Assembly (NCBI RefSeq): GCF_000503775.1
Contig: NZ_KI629782.1
Span: forward strand, 2,295,579 to 2,359,578
Direction: 5' to 3'
DNA length: 64,000 nt
From: Brevibacillus panacihumi W25
Lineage (GTDB): Bacteria > Bacillota > Bacilli > Brevibacillales > Brevibacillaceae
Shown in pieces: positions 34,352 through 43,243 of the stretch. Position numbers and translations under genes: made by a program. Under the pieces are notes generated by a model. That model was not told the DNA's origin, made no database searches, and saw only the letters and a list, made by a program, of their open reading frames with translations. Position 1 is the first letter of the stretch. Each line of letters starts with the position of its first letter.

Positions 34352-35521
34352 ATGCTTCTTATTTTGCAGTTGGCAATCATCTTGTTTGCATCCAAGATTG
34401 CCGGTGACCTCAGTGTCAGGCTTGGGCAACCGTCCGTGTTGGGCAAACTACTTGTTGGGGTCATCTTAGGTCCGACTGTTCTAGGGGTTGTAACAAACTC
34501 GGATATCCTGAAAGAGATCAGTAACATCGGGGTTATCCTGCTGATGTTTGTCGCTGGCTTGGAAACAGATGTAAACGAATTCAAACGCTCGGCTAAGGCC
34601 GCTACCAACGTAGGGGTAGCCGGTATTCTCGCACCTCTTGGTCTCGGTTATGTAGCAGGGATGTTCATGGGCATGCACGCTTTTGAATCCATCTTCCTGG
34701 GGCTCTTGCTGTCTGCTACAAGCGTAAGTATTTCTGTACAAACCCTAAAAGAGCTGGATCAATTGAAGTCCAAGGAAGGCTCTGCCATCATGGGAGCCGC
34801 TGTCATCGATGACGTGCTGGTCATTCTCGGCCTGGCATTCCTGATGAGCTTTGCCGGCGGAGACGTCAATCTCGGGATGGTTGTCCTGAAAAAAGTGATC
34901 TTCTTCGGAGCAATCATTCTGATTTCCTGGAAAGTCGTTCCTTGGTTCTTGAAGCGCTTCGCACTGCTGCAAGTTACTGAGACGATCTTTACGGCTGGTC
35001 TGATTATCTGCTTCCTGTTTGCCTACTTCGCTGAATACACAGGTGTAGCCGCCATCATCGGCGCGTATATCGCGGGTATTGCTATCAGCATGACGAAGTT
35101 CAGAGACGAGGTTTCACACAAAGCGGAAACCATCAGCTACTCCCTGTTCGTCCCTGTCTTCTTCACCTCGATCGGGGTGAGCGCTGAGTTCTCGGGCATT
35201 GTGCAAAATCTGGGGCTGATTGTAGTCTTGAGCCTCATCGCCATTGCGACCAAGCTGGTCGGCGGTGCAATCGGCGCAAGAATCTCCGGCTTCAAATGGA
35301 AGAACTCGATGGCTGTCGGAGCAGCCATGATTTCTCGCGGCGAGGTGGCCTTGATCATCGCTGCTATCGGACTGGAGAACAAGCTGCTCTCCGCCGACTT
35401 GTTCGCGGTACTGATCGTAGTGGTACTCGTGACCACCATCGTGACGCCGCCATTGATGAAATTCTTCTTCTCCCGACTCAAAGACGATGCAGATGGCGTT
35501 GCTTTGAAAAAGAATGCATAA
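34352..35521 (+). CDS. CPA2-family Na+/H+ (or K+/H+) antiporter
   Basis: A 389-residue integral membrane protein with about 12-13 helices, of the NapA/GerN/KefB-like CPA2 family. Visible signatures: KLLVGVILGPTVLG (helix 2), MFVAGLETDVNEF, the ion-site region IMGAAVIDDVLVILGLA with its DD-type acidic pair (~150-165), and ISRGEVALIIAA near residue 330. No TrkA-N domain. It exchanges cations for protons and may serve pH or sodium tolerance. Single gene behind a candidate attenuator. Confidence 0.9.
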   Translation: MLLILQLAIILFASKIAGDLSVRLGQPSVLGKLLVGVILGPTVLGVVTNSDILKEISNIGVILLMFVAGLETDVNEFKRSAKAATNVGVAGILAPLGLGYVAGMFMGMHAFESIFLGLLLSATSVSISVQTLKELDQLKSKEGSAIMGAAVIDDVLVILGLAFLMSFAGGDVNLGMVVLKKVIFFGAIILISWKVVPWFLKRFALLQVTETIFTAGLIICFLFAYFAEYTGVAAIIGAYIAGIAISMTKFRDEVSHKAETISYSLFVPVFFTSIGVSAEFSGIVQNLGLIVVLSLIAIATKLVGGAIGARISGFKWKNSMAVGAAMISRGEVALIIAAIGLENKLLSADLFAVLIVVVLVTTIVTPPLMKFFFSRLKDDADGVALKKNA

Positions 35522-35547
35522 TTGGCTTTGAACATAAAACGAAAACA

Positions 35548-35587
35548 AGCTCTCCTTTCCAACTGCGAAGGGAGAGCTTGTTTTTTC
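35548..35587 (+). terminator. Terminator after the antiporter gene
   Basis: AACAAGCTCTCC and GGGAGAGCTTGTT form a 12-bp stem followed by T6. Confidence 0.7.
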
Positions 35588-35591
35588 GTTG

Positions 35592-35741
35592 CTATTTGGT
35601 TTCCCGATGCAACGTATGGCGTTTTAGACGCGGTGAATATTTTTTCAGCTCCAGGCGTTCGGGATGATTCCGTTTGTTCTTGGAGGTGATGTAGTTGCGA
35701 TCACCCGACTCCGTACATTGCAAGGTTACGATTACTCTCAC
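35592..35741 (-). CDS. rpmG: Ribosomal protein L33, zinc-independent (C-) form
   Basis: 49 residues matching L33 throughout ([37 protein letters not shown]). Zinc-binding L33 has two CXXC pairs; here only one of the four cysteines is left (CTESG and KKYSPRL), so this is the C- paralogue that replaces the zinc form during zinc limitation. It starts at a GTG; AAGGAGG overlaps the stop of the COG0523 gene 13 bases upstream, giving one operon behind two Zur boxes. Confidence 0.92.
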   Translation of the reverse strand: MRVIVTLQCTESGDRNYITSKNKRNHPERLELKKYSPRLKRHTLHRETK

Positions 35742-35754
35742 GATGCGACCCTCC

Positions 35755-36969
35755 TTATGCTTCCATGACAGCTTCTACCACGACATTCGACGTCGGCAGC
35801 GGATCTGGCAGACGGCTCCAATCTTCCGCGTATTCCTCATCCGTCAACAAGCAGGAGTCGAGCTGCTTCACAATCGCTTCCTGATCCAGCCCGATTCCAA
35901 TGAAAACAAGCTCCGTCACCCGGTCCCCATGCACAGGGTCCCAGGAAGCAGCCCACTCTGGATCCTCTGCCAGCAGGACCTGCTGCTCTTCCGGGGGCAA
36001 AGCGGCCGTCCAGTATCCCGCCGTGCCGATCTCGATCGAAGGACCCGCTTGACTTACTGTCATCGCCCAATCATTGCGTGTCGCCAGCCAGAAAAAGCCT
36101 TTGGCACGCACGACCTCCTCTGGCCACCCCATTAGCCATTGCTGCAGCCTTTCTGGATGGAAAGGCCTCCTGGCTCGGTAGACGAACGACGATATGCCGT
36201 ACTCATCCGTCTCGGGGACATGCTCCTCTTTTTCCAATTCATAGATCCATCCCGCGGATTGACTGGCCCGCTCGAAATCAAACAGGCCCGTATTCAAGAT
36301 TTCATGCGGCTCCACTTGTCCTCTGCTGGCCCGGATCAGACGCGCTTGCGGCTGCAGCTTGCGTAGCACGCTCTCCAACTGTGCCAGTTCATCTGGGGCA
36401 ACCAGATCGCACTTGTTGAGAATCAGCACGTCACAAAACTCGATTTGGCTGATCAGCAGATCGACGACCTCCCGGGTATCTTCCTCCCCTACTGCCTGAT
36501 TGCGTTCCAACAGACTTTCCCCGGAGGAAAAATCATGCCAGAAGCGATAGGCATCCACGACCGTGACCATCGTATCCAGGCGACAAGTCTCCGAGAGGTT
36601 GATCCCATTCTCTTCATCGACGTACGTAAAGGTCTGGGCGACCGGAACAGGCTCCCCGATGCCAGTCGACTCGATCAATATGTAGTCATAGCAGCCTTCC
36701 ATCGCCAGTCGCTCCACTTCTGTCAGCAAATCCTCCCGCAGCGTGCAGCAGATGCAGCCATTGGACAGCTCGACGACTTTTTCCTCGACACGGGAAAGCC
36801 CGCCGCCTTGTGCAATCAAATCTGCATCAATATTAAGCTCGCTCAAATCGTTGACGATGACCGCGACGCGCAGTCCTTCCCGATTGTTCAGCACATGATT
36901 GAGCAAAGTGGTTTTCCCCGCTCCCAGATAACCGCTCAATACGGTGACAGGTATTCGTGTATCGTGCAT
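35755..36969 (-). CDS. COG0523/CobW-family GTPase, probable zinc metallochaperone
   Basis: A 404-residue G3E-family GTPase: P-loop GYLGAGKTT (~13), the metal-binding CXCC motif [11 protein letters not shown] (~70), [10 protein letters not shown] (~100), NKCD (~190), and a C-terminal CobW_C domain (~245-375). With the Zur boxes and the L33 partner it belongs to the YciC/ZagA zinc-starvation group, thought to deliver zinc to priority enzymes. ATG at 36969 is chosen; GTG at 36978 abuts the GGGAGGGG ribosome site. Confidence 0.9.
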   Translation of the reverse strand: MHDTRIPVTVLSGYLGAGKTTLLNHVLNNREGLRVAVIVNDLSELNIDADLIAQGGGLSRVEEKVVELSNGCICCTLREDLLTEVERLAMEGCYDYILIESTGIGEPVPVAQTFTYVDEENGINLSETCRLDTMVTVVDAYRFWHDFSSGESLLERNQAVGEEDTREVVDLLISQIEFCDVLILNKCDLVAPDELAQLESVLRKLQPQARLIRASRGQVEPHEILNTGLFDFERASQSAGWIYELEKEEHVPETDEYGISSFVYRARRPFHPERLQQWLMGWPEEVVRAKGFFWLATRNDWAMTVSQAGPSIEIGTAGYWTAALPPEEQQVLLAEDPEWAASWDPVHGDRVTELVFIGIGLDQEAIVKQLDSCLLTDEEYAEDWSRLPDPLPTSNVVVEAVMEA

Positions 36970-37001
36970 GGCAAGCACGCCCCTCCCGATATTGTTCTTA
37001 T

Positions 37002-37022
37002 AAATCGTAGTGAATACGATTT
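37002..37022. promoter_or_regulatory. Zur box 1
   Basis: AAATCGTAGTGAATACGATTT is a near-perfect dyad matching the Bacillus Zur consensus AAATCGTAATNATTACGATTT, 33 bases upstream of the COG0523 start. Confidence 0.8.
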
Positions 37023-37061
37023 AACAACATCCTACCCGATCCCTCCCGATCGCGTCAATAC

Positions 37062-37082
37062 AAATCGTAATAATTACGCTTT
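37062..37082. promoter_or_regulatory. Zur box 2
   Basis: A second 21-bp dyad (AAATCGTAATAATTACG then CTTT), 60 bp centre to centre from box 1. It is also 90 bases upstream of the divergent lipoprotein gene, so it may regulate both directions. Confidence 0.75.
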
Positions 37083-37172
37083 GTCTCATTTTTACCGATT
37101 TGCAACAACTTTTGAATCAGGACAAGCTACAATAGAATCAAATGGATTCAGCCACAGAAAGGAACCTTACAC

Positions 37173-38537
37173 ATGAACAAATCCTGGCTCAGATCGGCCA
37201 TTCTCTTTGCTCTCTTGACCAGCGGATGCGGACTGGTCGAGACTCCCAACGAATTGATGCGGGCTCCATCCTCGGATAGCGACCAGAAGAGCATCAATCA
37301 GGCGATCATGCAGTATTTGCCGGCGGGCTCGCAGCTGACCGTTCCCCTGAACCCTGATGAGTCAAGCGCGGTCTCGTTGAGAGATCTGGACGCAGATGGC
37401 ATCCCGGAGGCTGTCGCCTTTTATAAAACGGAAAAAAATGATTACGAGATCGGGGTTTTGATCCTGACCCAGAACAAGGGGCACTGGGAGAAGCTGACCT
37501 CATTCAGCAACATCGGGAACAGGCTGGATTTCGTCCAATTCGACGACCTAACCGGCGACAACCAGCCGGAGATCCTGATCGGCTTGGGGGCTGGCGACGA
37601 TCTCAACAAGGAGCTCTCCATCTACTCCCTGGAGCAAGGACGACTTCAAGAGCAGATAAAACTGCCCTATTCGGTCCTGGCAGTCGGTGATTTGGATCAG
37701 GATGGCAAAGCTGAATTGGCTGTCATCGTTCATGATCACGACAAGCTTGTCTCCACCCTACATCTGTACGGTGTAACCGACCAAAAAATGACCAAGCTGG
37801 CCGAGCAGACATTGGACGGACACGTGAACGGCTACGACCAGGCTTTGATCGGCAAAGCATCCCACGATAAGAACGGACTTTTCATTGAAGCCGGGCTAGG
37901 TGCCCACTCCGCCTCGACAGACCTGTGGATCTGGGAGGACGGCAAGCTGCGCAATCCGCTCGCCAGGAACAACAGCGAGATGGAAATGACTTTTAAGCCC
38001 TATCCCTTGTTAAGCGAAGATATCAACCAGGACGGTCTGATTGAGATCGGCATTCATACCCAGCCTCCTGGAACCGAAGACTTGCCGATGTACGCCATCC
38101 CTTGGATCGCCTCCTACTTTCAGTGGGATGGAAAAGACGGATTGGCACATATAGAAGACCATTACCAGAATTACGATTTCGGACTGGATTTTCGCATTCC
38201 GGACAAATGGGCTGGAAAATTCACAGTAGCGAACGAGCCGCAAAACGAACCGCAGATGACGACTTTTTACTATTACCAGGAAGCGACAGGCGAAAAGCTG
38301 CCACTCCTTACTTTGCAGGCTGTACCGCAGCAGGAATGGAGTAAAGCAGCTGAGAAATGGGAACAACAGCAGCGTTCCTACGTCATATTAAAAGAGGGCG
38401 GAAAAACGGTTCATGTGGCGATTCAACCAGAAATGCCTTCCAAGATGAGCGCTTCCACCCGGGAGGTCTATTCCTCCATGCTGCTGTCAACGGAAGAGAT
38501 TCGCCAGTTCTACCGCCCATTGCAGATGCCTCTATAG
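37173..38537 (+). CDS. Lipoprotein with FG-GAP/VCBS-type repeats
   Basis: A 454-residue exported lipoprotein (lipobox LTSGCGLV, Cys ~19). The first ~300 residues contain repeated Asp-rich loops of the FG-GAP/VCBS type (LRDLDADGIPEAV, FDDLTGDNQPEIL, VGDLDQDGKAELA, SEDINQDGLIEIG), suggesting a calcium-bound beta-propeller. The C-terminal ~130 residues are unassigned. It may bind a ligand for the following two-component system, 44 bases downstream, or be zinc-regulated through the shared Zur region (both inference). Confidence 0.82.
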   Translation: MNKSWLRSAILFALLTSGCGLVETPNELMRAPSSDSDQKSINQAIMQYLPAGSQLTVPLNPDESSAVSLRDLDADGIPEAVAFYKTEKNDYEIGVLILTQNKGHWEKLTSFSNIGNRLDFVQFDDLTGDNQPEILIGLGAGDDLNKELSIYSLEQGRLQEQIKLPYSVLAVGDLDQDGKAELAVIVHDHDKLVSTLHLYGVTDQKMTKLAEQTLDGHVNGYDQALIGKASHDKNGLFIEAGLGAHSASTDLWIWEDGKLRNPLARNNSEMEMTFKPYPLLSEDINQDGLIEIGIHTQPPGTEDLPMYAIPWIASYFQWDGKDGLAHIEDHYQNYDFGLDFRIPDKWAGKFTVANEPQNEPQMTTFYYYQEATGEKLPLLTLQAVPQQEWSKAAEKWEQQQRSYVILKEGGKTVHVAIQPEMPSKMSASTREVYSSMLLSTEEIRQFYRPLQMPL

Positions 38538-38581
38538 CGGTCAGGCCGAGTACAGATTCAATAGACAAGGAGAATGACCGG

Positions 38582-39295
38582 ATGAAAGTCTTACTGCTGG
38601 AAGATGAAAAATCGATTCGCGATTTCGTCAGGATCAATCTGTGTCGCGAAAACTACGATGTCATAGAAGCTGCGACCGGTGAAGAAGCGCTTGAGCTGGC
38701 CGACAGCCAACCCGACATTGAGATTGCGATCCTCGATGTCATGCTGCCCGGCATCGACGGCTTCGAGGTATGCGGACGATTGCGCGAAAAATACCCGCGC
38801 ATGGGCATTATCATGCTGACGGCCAAGAGCCAGGAAGCCGACAAGGTCCTGGGGCTGGGATACGGCGCAGACGACTATATGAGCAAGCCGTTCAGTCCTG
38901 CTGAGTTGATCGCGCGCGTCAAAGCTTTGCATCGCCGGCTCTCCCCCACAGCAACACCGGCCCCAGAAGAGAAAAATAGGATCGACCTCTGCCCCTTTAC
39001 CTTGCTGCTGGACGAACGCCGGCTGATCAAAAAGGAGCAGGAATTCATTCTGACACCCAAGGAATTCGCCATCATCAAGCTGCTCGGCGAAAATGCCAAC
39101 AAAGCGATCAGTCGCGATGAGATTCTGTCGAATGTATGGGGGCAATTTTTCGTCGGAGACTTGAAGGTAGTCGATGTCAATATCCGCCGCATCCGACAAA
39201 AAATCGAGCTTGATCCTGCTCACCCCGTCTACCTGGAAACTGTATGGGGCTATGGCTATCTTTGGCGAAAGGATCACACCGATGCGAGGAATTAG
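38582..39295 (+). CDS. Response regulator, OmpR/PhoB family
   Basis: 237 residues: receiver (DE pair LLEDEKS, Asp in IAILDVMLPGIDG ~53, Lys in YMSKPFSP ~103) and OmpR-type winged helix (LTPKEFAIIKLL, DVNIRRIRQKIE, TVWGYGYLWR). ATG at 38582 after AAGGAG; longer upstream reading runs into the lipoprotein end. Overlaps the kinase start by 14 bases. Confidence 0.94.
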   Translation: MKVLLLEDEKSIRDFVRINLCRENYDVIEAATGEEALELADSQPDIEIAILDVMLPGIDGFEVCGRLREKYPRMGIIMLTAKSQEADKVLGLGYGADDYMSKPFSPAELIARVKALHRRLSPTATPAPEEKNRIDLCPFTLLLDERRLIKKEQEFILTPKEFAIIKLLGENANKAISRDEILSNVWGQFFVGDLKVVDVNIRRIRQKIELDPAHPVYLETVWGYGYLWRKDHTDARN

Positions 39296-40685
39296 AAGCC
39301 GCATGATCATCCATTTCGGACTGATCCTCCTCTTGATCGTCCTGCTTCTCGAGGGCTTGTTTTACTGGGCGGTTCACACCTACTATTTCGGGACAGCGAC
39401 GGAAGCTCTGGTGACCCGAACGGAGACCTTTACCACCTTTATCAACAAGTACACGGCAGATTACAATCTCAAGCGAAAGACCCGCTACATCCTGGAGAGC
39501 ATCCAACCGGATGAATACGCCAAGATCGAGGTCCTGGACGTAAACGGGAAGCTGATTCTCAACTCGTATGGCTTCCAGACCGGCGAGATCATCAGGACCC
39601 CTGACGTAGAGGAAGCTTTGCTGGGGAAAACCGGCCTGTACATCGGGAAAACTCCGCAATCCCGGGAGCGCGTGATCGCCGTATCCGATACACTCACCCA
39701 TGCAGGCGACTACGTAGGCGTGCTGCGCTACTCCATCTCGGCTGAGCCGCTTTATCACGCGGTCAATCGGATTGCCCTCTACGGCGCGGGAGTAGGCATC
39801 GTCGTCATTCTGCTGGCGATGATGCTTAGCTTGATCATTGCCAAGCGCATCGTAGACCCGATCGAGGATCTGACCAAAGCCGCGATCCAGATGGCAAAAG
39901 GGAACTACTCGGTACGGGCGGCCAAGCGCTTTGACGACGAGGTCGGGACGCTGGCAGACACCTTCAATTACATGGCCGCAGAAATCGGAAAAAACGAGAA
40001 ACTGAAAAACGACTTTATCTCCTCCGTTTCCCATGAGCTGCGCACTCCCTTGACGTCTATCAAGGGATGGGGGGAAACTCTGATCTCAGGCGGGCTGAAA
40101 GACCAGGAAGAAACCATGCTCGGTCTGGAGGTCATCTCCAAAGAGACCGATCGGCTGATCGGCCTCGTGGAGGATTTGCTGGACTTTTCCAAGTTTCAGT
40201 CTGCGGAGATAAAGCTGTGTCAAGAACGAATGGACATGCGCGAATTGCTGGAGGATTTGTACGTGCAATTTACGATTCCCGCCCAGGAAAAACAGATCGC
40301 TCTGCGATTGGAGCTGCCGGATAATCCCTTGACCGTGATGGGCGATCCCAATCGTCTCAAGCAGGTATTCGTCAACCTGCTGGACAATGCTCTGAAATTC
40401 ACGCCGCCAAGCGGGAAAATCTCTGTGTCTGCATCCGATCAAAACGGACGTCTGACCATCCTTGTCTCTGACACGGGGGAGGGAATCGCCCCAGAGGACC
40501 TTGCATATGTCACAGGGAAGTTCTACAAAGGCCGTTCCAAGCTCTCCGGCAGCGGTCTGGGACTCGCGATTTGCAAGGAGATTGTACAGTTGCATACGGG
40601 ACGTTTTGCTGTCTCCAGCATACTGGGCAAGGGTACGACGATTACGGTCGAACTTCCGTTGGCCCCGTCCACGAAAAAAGGGTAG
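39282..40685 (+). CDS. Sensor histidine kinase, PhoR/ResE type
   Basis: 467 residues: transmembrane helix 1 (~10-32), extracellular sensor (~33-165), transmembrane helix 2 (~170-190), HAMP (~190-240), HisKA with SSVSHELRTPLTSIKG (~252) and HATPase (N-box FVNLLDNALKFTP, G-boxes DTGEGIAP and GSGLGLAI). Pairs with the preceding OmpR-type regulator. The adjacent VCBS-type lipoprotein suggests envelope sensing; the signal is unknown. Confidence 0.94.
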   Translation: MRGIRSRMIIHFGLILLLIVLLLEGLFYWAVHTYYFGTATEALVTRTETFTTFINKYTADYNLKRKTRYILESIQPDEYAKIEVLDVNGKLILNSYGFQTGEIIRTPDVEEALLGKTGLYIGKTPQSRERVIAVSDTLTHAGDYVGVLRYSISAEPLYHAVNRIALYGAGVGIVVILLAMMLSLIIAKRIVDPIEDLTKAAIQMAKGNYSVRAAKRFDDEVGTLADTFNYMAAEIGKNEKLKNDFISSVSHELRTPLTSIKGWGETLISGGLKDQEETMLGLEVISKETDRLIGLVEDLLDFSKFQSAEIKLCQERMDMRELLEDLYVQFTIPAQEKQIALRLELPDNPLTVMGDPNRLKQVFVNLLDNALKFTPPSGKISVSASDQNGRLTILVSDTGEGIAPEDLAYVTGKFYKGRSKLSGSGLGLAICKEIVQLHTGRFAVSSILGKGTTITVELPLAPSTKKG

Positions 40686-40714
40686 GAAACCCATAGGTCC
40701 CCTGCCCTTTTTGT
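40676..40714. terminator. Bidirectional terminator
   Basis: AAAAGGGTAGG and CCTGCCCTTTTT (one mismatch) pair between the convergent kinase and nitroreductase genes. Confidence 0.7.
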
Positions 40715-40716
40715 CA

Positions 40717-41355
40717 TTAGGATGTAAACTGGTTTTCAATCACCAATTGAGTCAGATCGAAGCGATCGCTTGGATGAGCGGCCGCGCTGGCCTTGCCCAA
40801 CGTAATCATCAACGTCGGCAAATAGCGAGCCGGGATATTCAGCGCTTCAATCAAAGCGTCGCGGTTAAAGCCCCCCATCGGGCAGGTATCGTACCCTTTG
40901 GCTTTCGCCGCGAGCATGAGCTGCATCGCCGCAAAAGACGCATTGCGGATCGCTTCATCACGGGCCAGGGCGGGATTCGATGCATAGGCCCCCTCAATCT
41001 GCCCGATCAGGGTATCTGCTACCTGCTGGCTCATCGCACCTTTGGCGACAGCCCCTTCATAGACAGGACGAGCGGACTTGTCTGCCTCCAAATCTCCCAG
41101 TATGATAATGGTGGCATAAGCGTCTACCACCTGTTGCTGTCCATTGGCAATCGGCAGCAGTTTTTCTTTGACAGCCTGATCCGTCACCACGAGAAAACGC
41201 CAGTGCTGCAGGTTCCAGGAAGACGGTGCCTGGGCTGCCAAGCGCAGGATCTCCTGCAAATCTTCCTTGGGTATGACGGCTTGAGGATCGTATTTACGCA
41301 CACTATGACGAGCTTCGATCACTTGTTCCAATGTCAACAAATCGGTCTGCAACAT
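40717..41355 (-). CDS. NAD(P)H nitroreductase family protein
   Basis: A 212-residue FMN flavoprotein of the nitroreductase superfamily: EARHSVRKYDPQA (phosphate binding, ~15-27), AAQAPSSWNLQHWRFLVV (~40-57) and LMLAAKAKGYDTCPMGGFNRD (~150-170). Similar to Bacillus YodC/YdgI, which reduce nitro compounds and quinones. ATG at 41355 follows AGGAGG. Divergent from the SDR gene with a shared 107-base control region, suggesting joint regulation by quinone-type stress. Confidence 0.9.
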   Translation of the reverse strand: MLQTDLLTLEQVIEARHSVRKYDPQAVIPKEDLQEILRLAAQAPSSWNLQHWRFLVVTDQAVKEKLLPIANGQQQVVDAYATIIILGDLEADKSARPVYEGAVAKGAMSQQVADTLIGQIEGAYASNPALARDEAIRNASFAAMQLMLAAKAKGYDTCPMGGFNRDALIEALNIPARYLPTLMITLGKASAAAHPSDRFDLTQLVIENQFTS

Positions 41356-41398
41356 TACATTCAGCCTCCTAATGGTTTGCCCTAACTAGTTCCTAATT

Positions 41399-41411
41399 GT
41401 AATTTACTTAC
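41399..41411. promoter_or_regulatory. Candidate operator in nitroreductase/SDR divergent gap
   Basis: GTAATTTACTTAC contains GTAA-N5-TTAC. It lies between the two divergent oxidoreductase genes; the type is like HxlR/MarR-class boxes, but no regulator is adjacent. Confidence 0.3.
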
Positions 41412-41462
41412 TTTTTGTTTGCAACTATTTTTATTATATTTTATCAGTTAGGAGGAACATAG

Positions 41463-42221
41463 ATGCAATTACTCAATCAAGTCGTAATCGTCACTGGCAG
41501 CGGGCAAGGAATCGGGCGCGCTGTCGCTGCGATGTATGCTGCCCACGGCGCGCATGTCGTCATTGCCGAGCGCGACCCGCAAGCAGGAGAAGCGGCCGCC
41601 AATACCATCCAGCAAACGCATGCTGCCGCAGGGGGCAGTGCCGTTTTTCACCCCGTCGATGTCAGCCAGCCGAAGCAAATCGAAGACCTGATGCGTATGG
41701 TGGATGATCGATGGGGACGTCTGGATGTATTGGTGAACAATGCTGGAATCAGCGCCTGGGAATCTCCCTACGACCTGTCTGTAGAAGCTTGGGATCGGAT
41801 TCTCAACACTAATCTGCGCAGCGTGTTCCTAGCCTCGCGGGAAGCGGCACGGATTATGCGACACAACGGCGGCGGCGCGATCATCAATCTCGCTTCCACG
41901 CGCGCCCATCAATCCGAACCCAACACAGAGGCTTACGCTGCATCCAAGGGCGGCATCCTCGCTCTGACCCATGCGCTCGCGGTTTCCCTTTCCCCCGACC
42001 GCATCACGGTGAACGCGATCTCTCCCGGCTGGATTGAAACGGGTGATTACGCAGAGCTGCGAGATGAGGATCATGCCCAGCATCCTGCGGGCCGCGTCGG
42101 TCGTCCGGATGACATTGCCCGCGCCTGCCTGTTCCTGACACAAAAGGAAAATGACTTTATCACAGGCACAGAGCTCGTCATCGACGGCGGGATGACACGC
42201 AAGATGATCTACGCTCCGTAA
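41463..42221 (+). CDS. Short-chain dehydrogenase/reductase
   Basis: 252 residues with the classical SDR pattern: TGSGQGIG (NAD(P) loop, ~12), NNAG (~90), catalytic Ser in LASTRAHQS (~140) and YAASKGG (Tyr-Lys, ~155), and VNAISPGWIET. The fold and the C-terminal GGMTRKM fit the glucose/3-oxoacyl reductase-like branch; the substrate is unknown. ATG after TTAGGAGG. Confidence 0.92.
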   Translation: MQLLNQVVIVTGSGQGIGRAVAAMYAAHGAHVVIAERDPQAGEAAANTIQQTHAAAGGSAVFHPVDVSQPKQIEDLMRMVDDRWGRLDVLVNNAGISAWESPYDLSVEAWDRILNTNLRSVFLASREAARIMRHNGGGAIINLASTRAHQSEPNTEAYAASKGGILALTHALAVSLSPDRITVNAISPGWIETGDYAELRDEDHAQHPAGRVGRPDDIARACLFLTQKENDFITGTELVIDGGMTRKMIYAP

Positions 42222-42286
42222 TCAGCCAAACCATTCCCCTCCTCCATGAATACCCTATGGGTAATACAGAATAAAGGAGGAGTCCT

Positions 42287-42388
42287 ATGCCGTTTGAAGA
42301 AGAAGACCTGAAGGTGATCGCTCTGTGGCTGCTTGCGATCGGTTTTTTAATCCTCGCCATTCTCGCCTGGCAAGAGCTTTTGTATTGA
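42287..42388 (+). CDS. 33-residue membrane peptide gene
   Basis: ATG 42287 to TGA 42388, preceded by AAAGGAGG six bases upstream. The product MPFEEEDLKVIALWLLAIG continues as a hydrophobic helix ending WQELLY: an acidic head and one transmembrane segment, like other small bacterial membrane proteins. It is followed at once by a terminator, which supports a real transcript end. Confidence 0.6.
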   Translation: MPFEEEDLKVIALWLLAIGFLILAILAWQELLY

Positions 42389-42402
42389 ATCAATAGCGAA
42401 CC

Positions 42403-42449
42403 AAGGGAGTCCCGAATACCATAACAGGTTCGGGGCGCCCTTCTTCTTT
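42403..42449 (+). terminator. Terminator after the 33-residue gene
   Basis: AAGGG-GTCCCGAA pairs with TTCGGGGCGCCCTT, followed by CTTCTTTT. Confidence 0.65.
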
Positions 42450-42525
42450 TCATCGGCATTAGATTCCCCTATTTCGTCACGTCTTCGATGCTTGTCCCCA
42501 CTAGGAAGTTATGGTATCGTATTCT

Positions 42526-42542
42526 AGACCGAACGTTCTGTT
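42526..42542. promoter_or_regulatory. TetR-type operator palindrome
   Basis: AGACCGAACGTTCTGTT centres on GAAC/GTTC, 19 bases upstream of the TetR start region, and resembles known TetR-family boxes (ACCGAACGTTCGGT-like). Confidence 0.55.
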
Positions 42543-42560
42543 TATATGAAATGGAAGGAA

Positions 42561-43233
42561 ATGATGGTCTATTCGTACAAAAGGTTCGCGTTCGCGTGGC
42601 AATACAGAAACAAAGCAACGAATAGCACTCGTATCCAAAGATCTGTTTTCACTAAAGGGCTATCTCGGAACTTCGATTGAGGATATTATCGCTGCCTCTG
42701 GAAGCAGTAAAGGCAACCTCTACTACCACTTTAAGAGCAAGGAAGGATTGTTCCTTTATTTGCTGGAGGAACAGGTAGATGAGTGGATCGAGCAGTGGTC
42801 TGCCAAAGAGCTGCGATACGGTTCAGCGGTAGAAAAATTATACGGGCTTGCGGATCACGTCGCCGAAGATTTTCAGAACCCGCTCATCCGTGCAGCCGAT
42901 GAATTCCGCGCCAGCGAGGCTGCTGCGCCCGCTGTCAGTGAGCAAATCATGTTGGCTGTCCAGCGTCAGCGCAGGATTTTTCACTCTGTTCTGCAGGAGG
43001 CCATCGACGAAGGCGTGATTCACCCTCGGCATGACCCGGACCAGCTCGCACAGATTCTTTATGCCGTCTTTGCGGGCTTGAACACTGCACGCCATGAACC
43101 CCTTGCCGCCCCCATCGAGCTTCATCGTATGGCGGTCGCGGTTTTTTTGCACGGAACAACGCTAGAAGCTGCTCCCCTCGAGCTACATATCGTGCCTGAG
43201 AGCGCCCGCAATCAAACTTCAGACAAACCTTAG
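42561..43233 (+). CDS. TetR-family regulator with apparent N-terminal frameshift
   Basis: From about 42566 to the stop the frame encodes a complete TetR protein: TKQRIALVSKDLFSLKGYLG, DIIAASGSSKGNLYYHFKSKE (helix-turn-helix) and a ligand domain up to residue ~220. No ATG, GTG or TTG lies in this frame before the HTH; a TGA precedes it. The well-placed ATG (42561/42564, after GGAAGGAA) is one base out of frame, and skipping one A of the AAAA tract at 42579-42582 joins them (MVYSYKGSRSRG...). Either a real mutation, a sequence error or slippage. The next start in frame (TTG 42748) would lose the DNA-binding domain. It probably regulates itself and possibly ctaB. Confidence 0.75.
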
Positions 43234-43243
43234 GAGGTGCACT

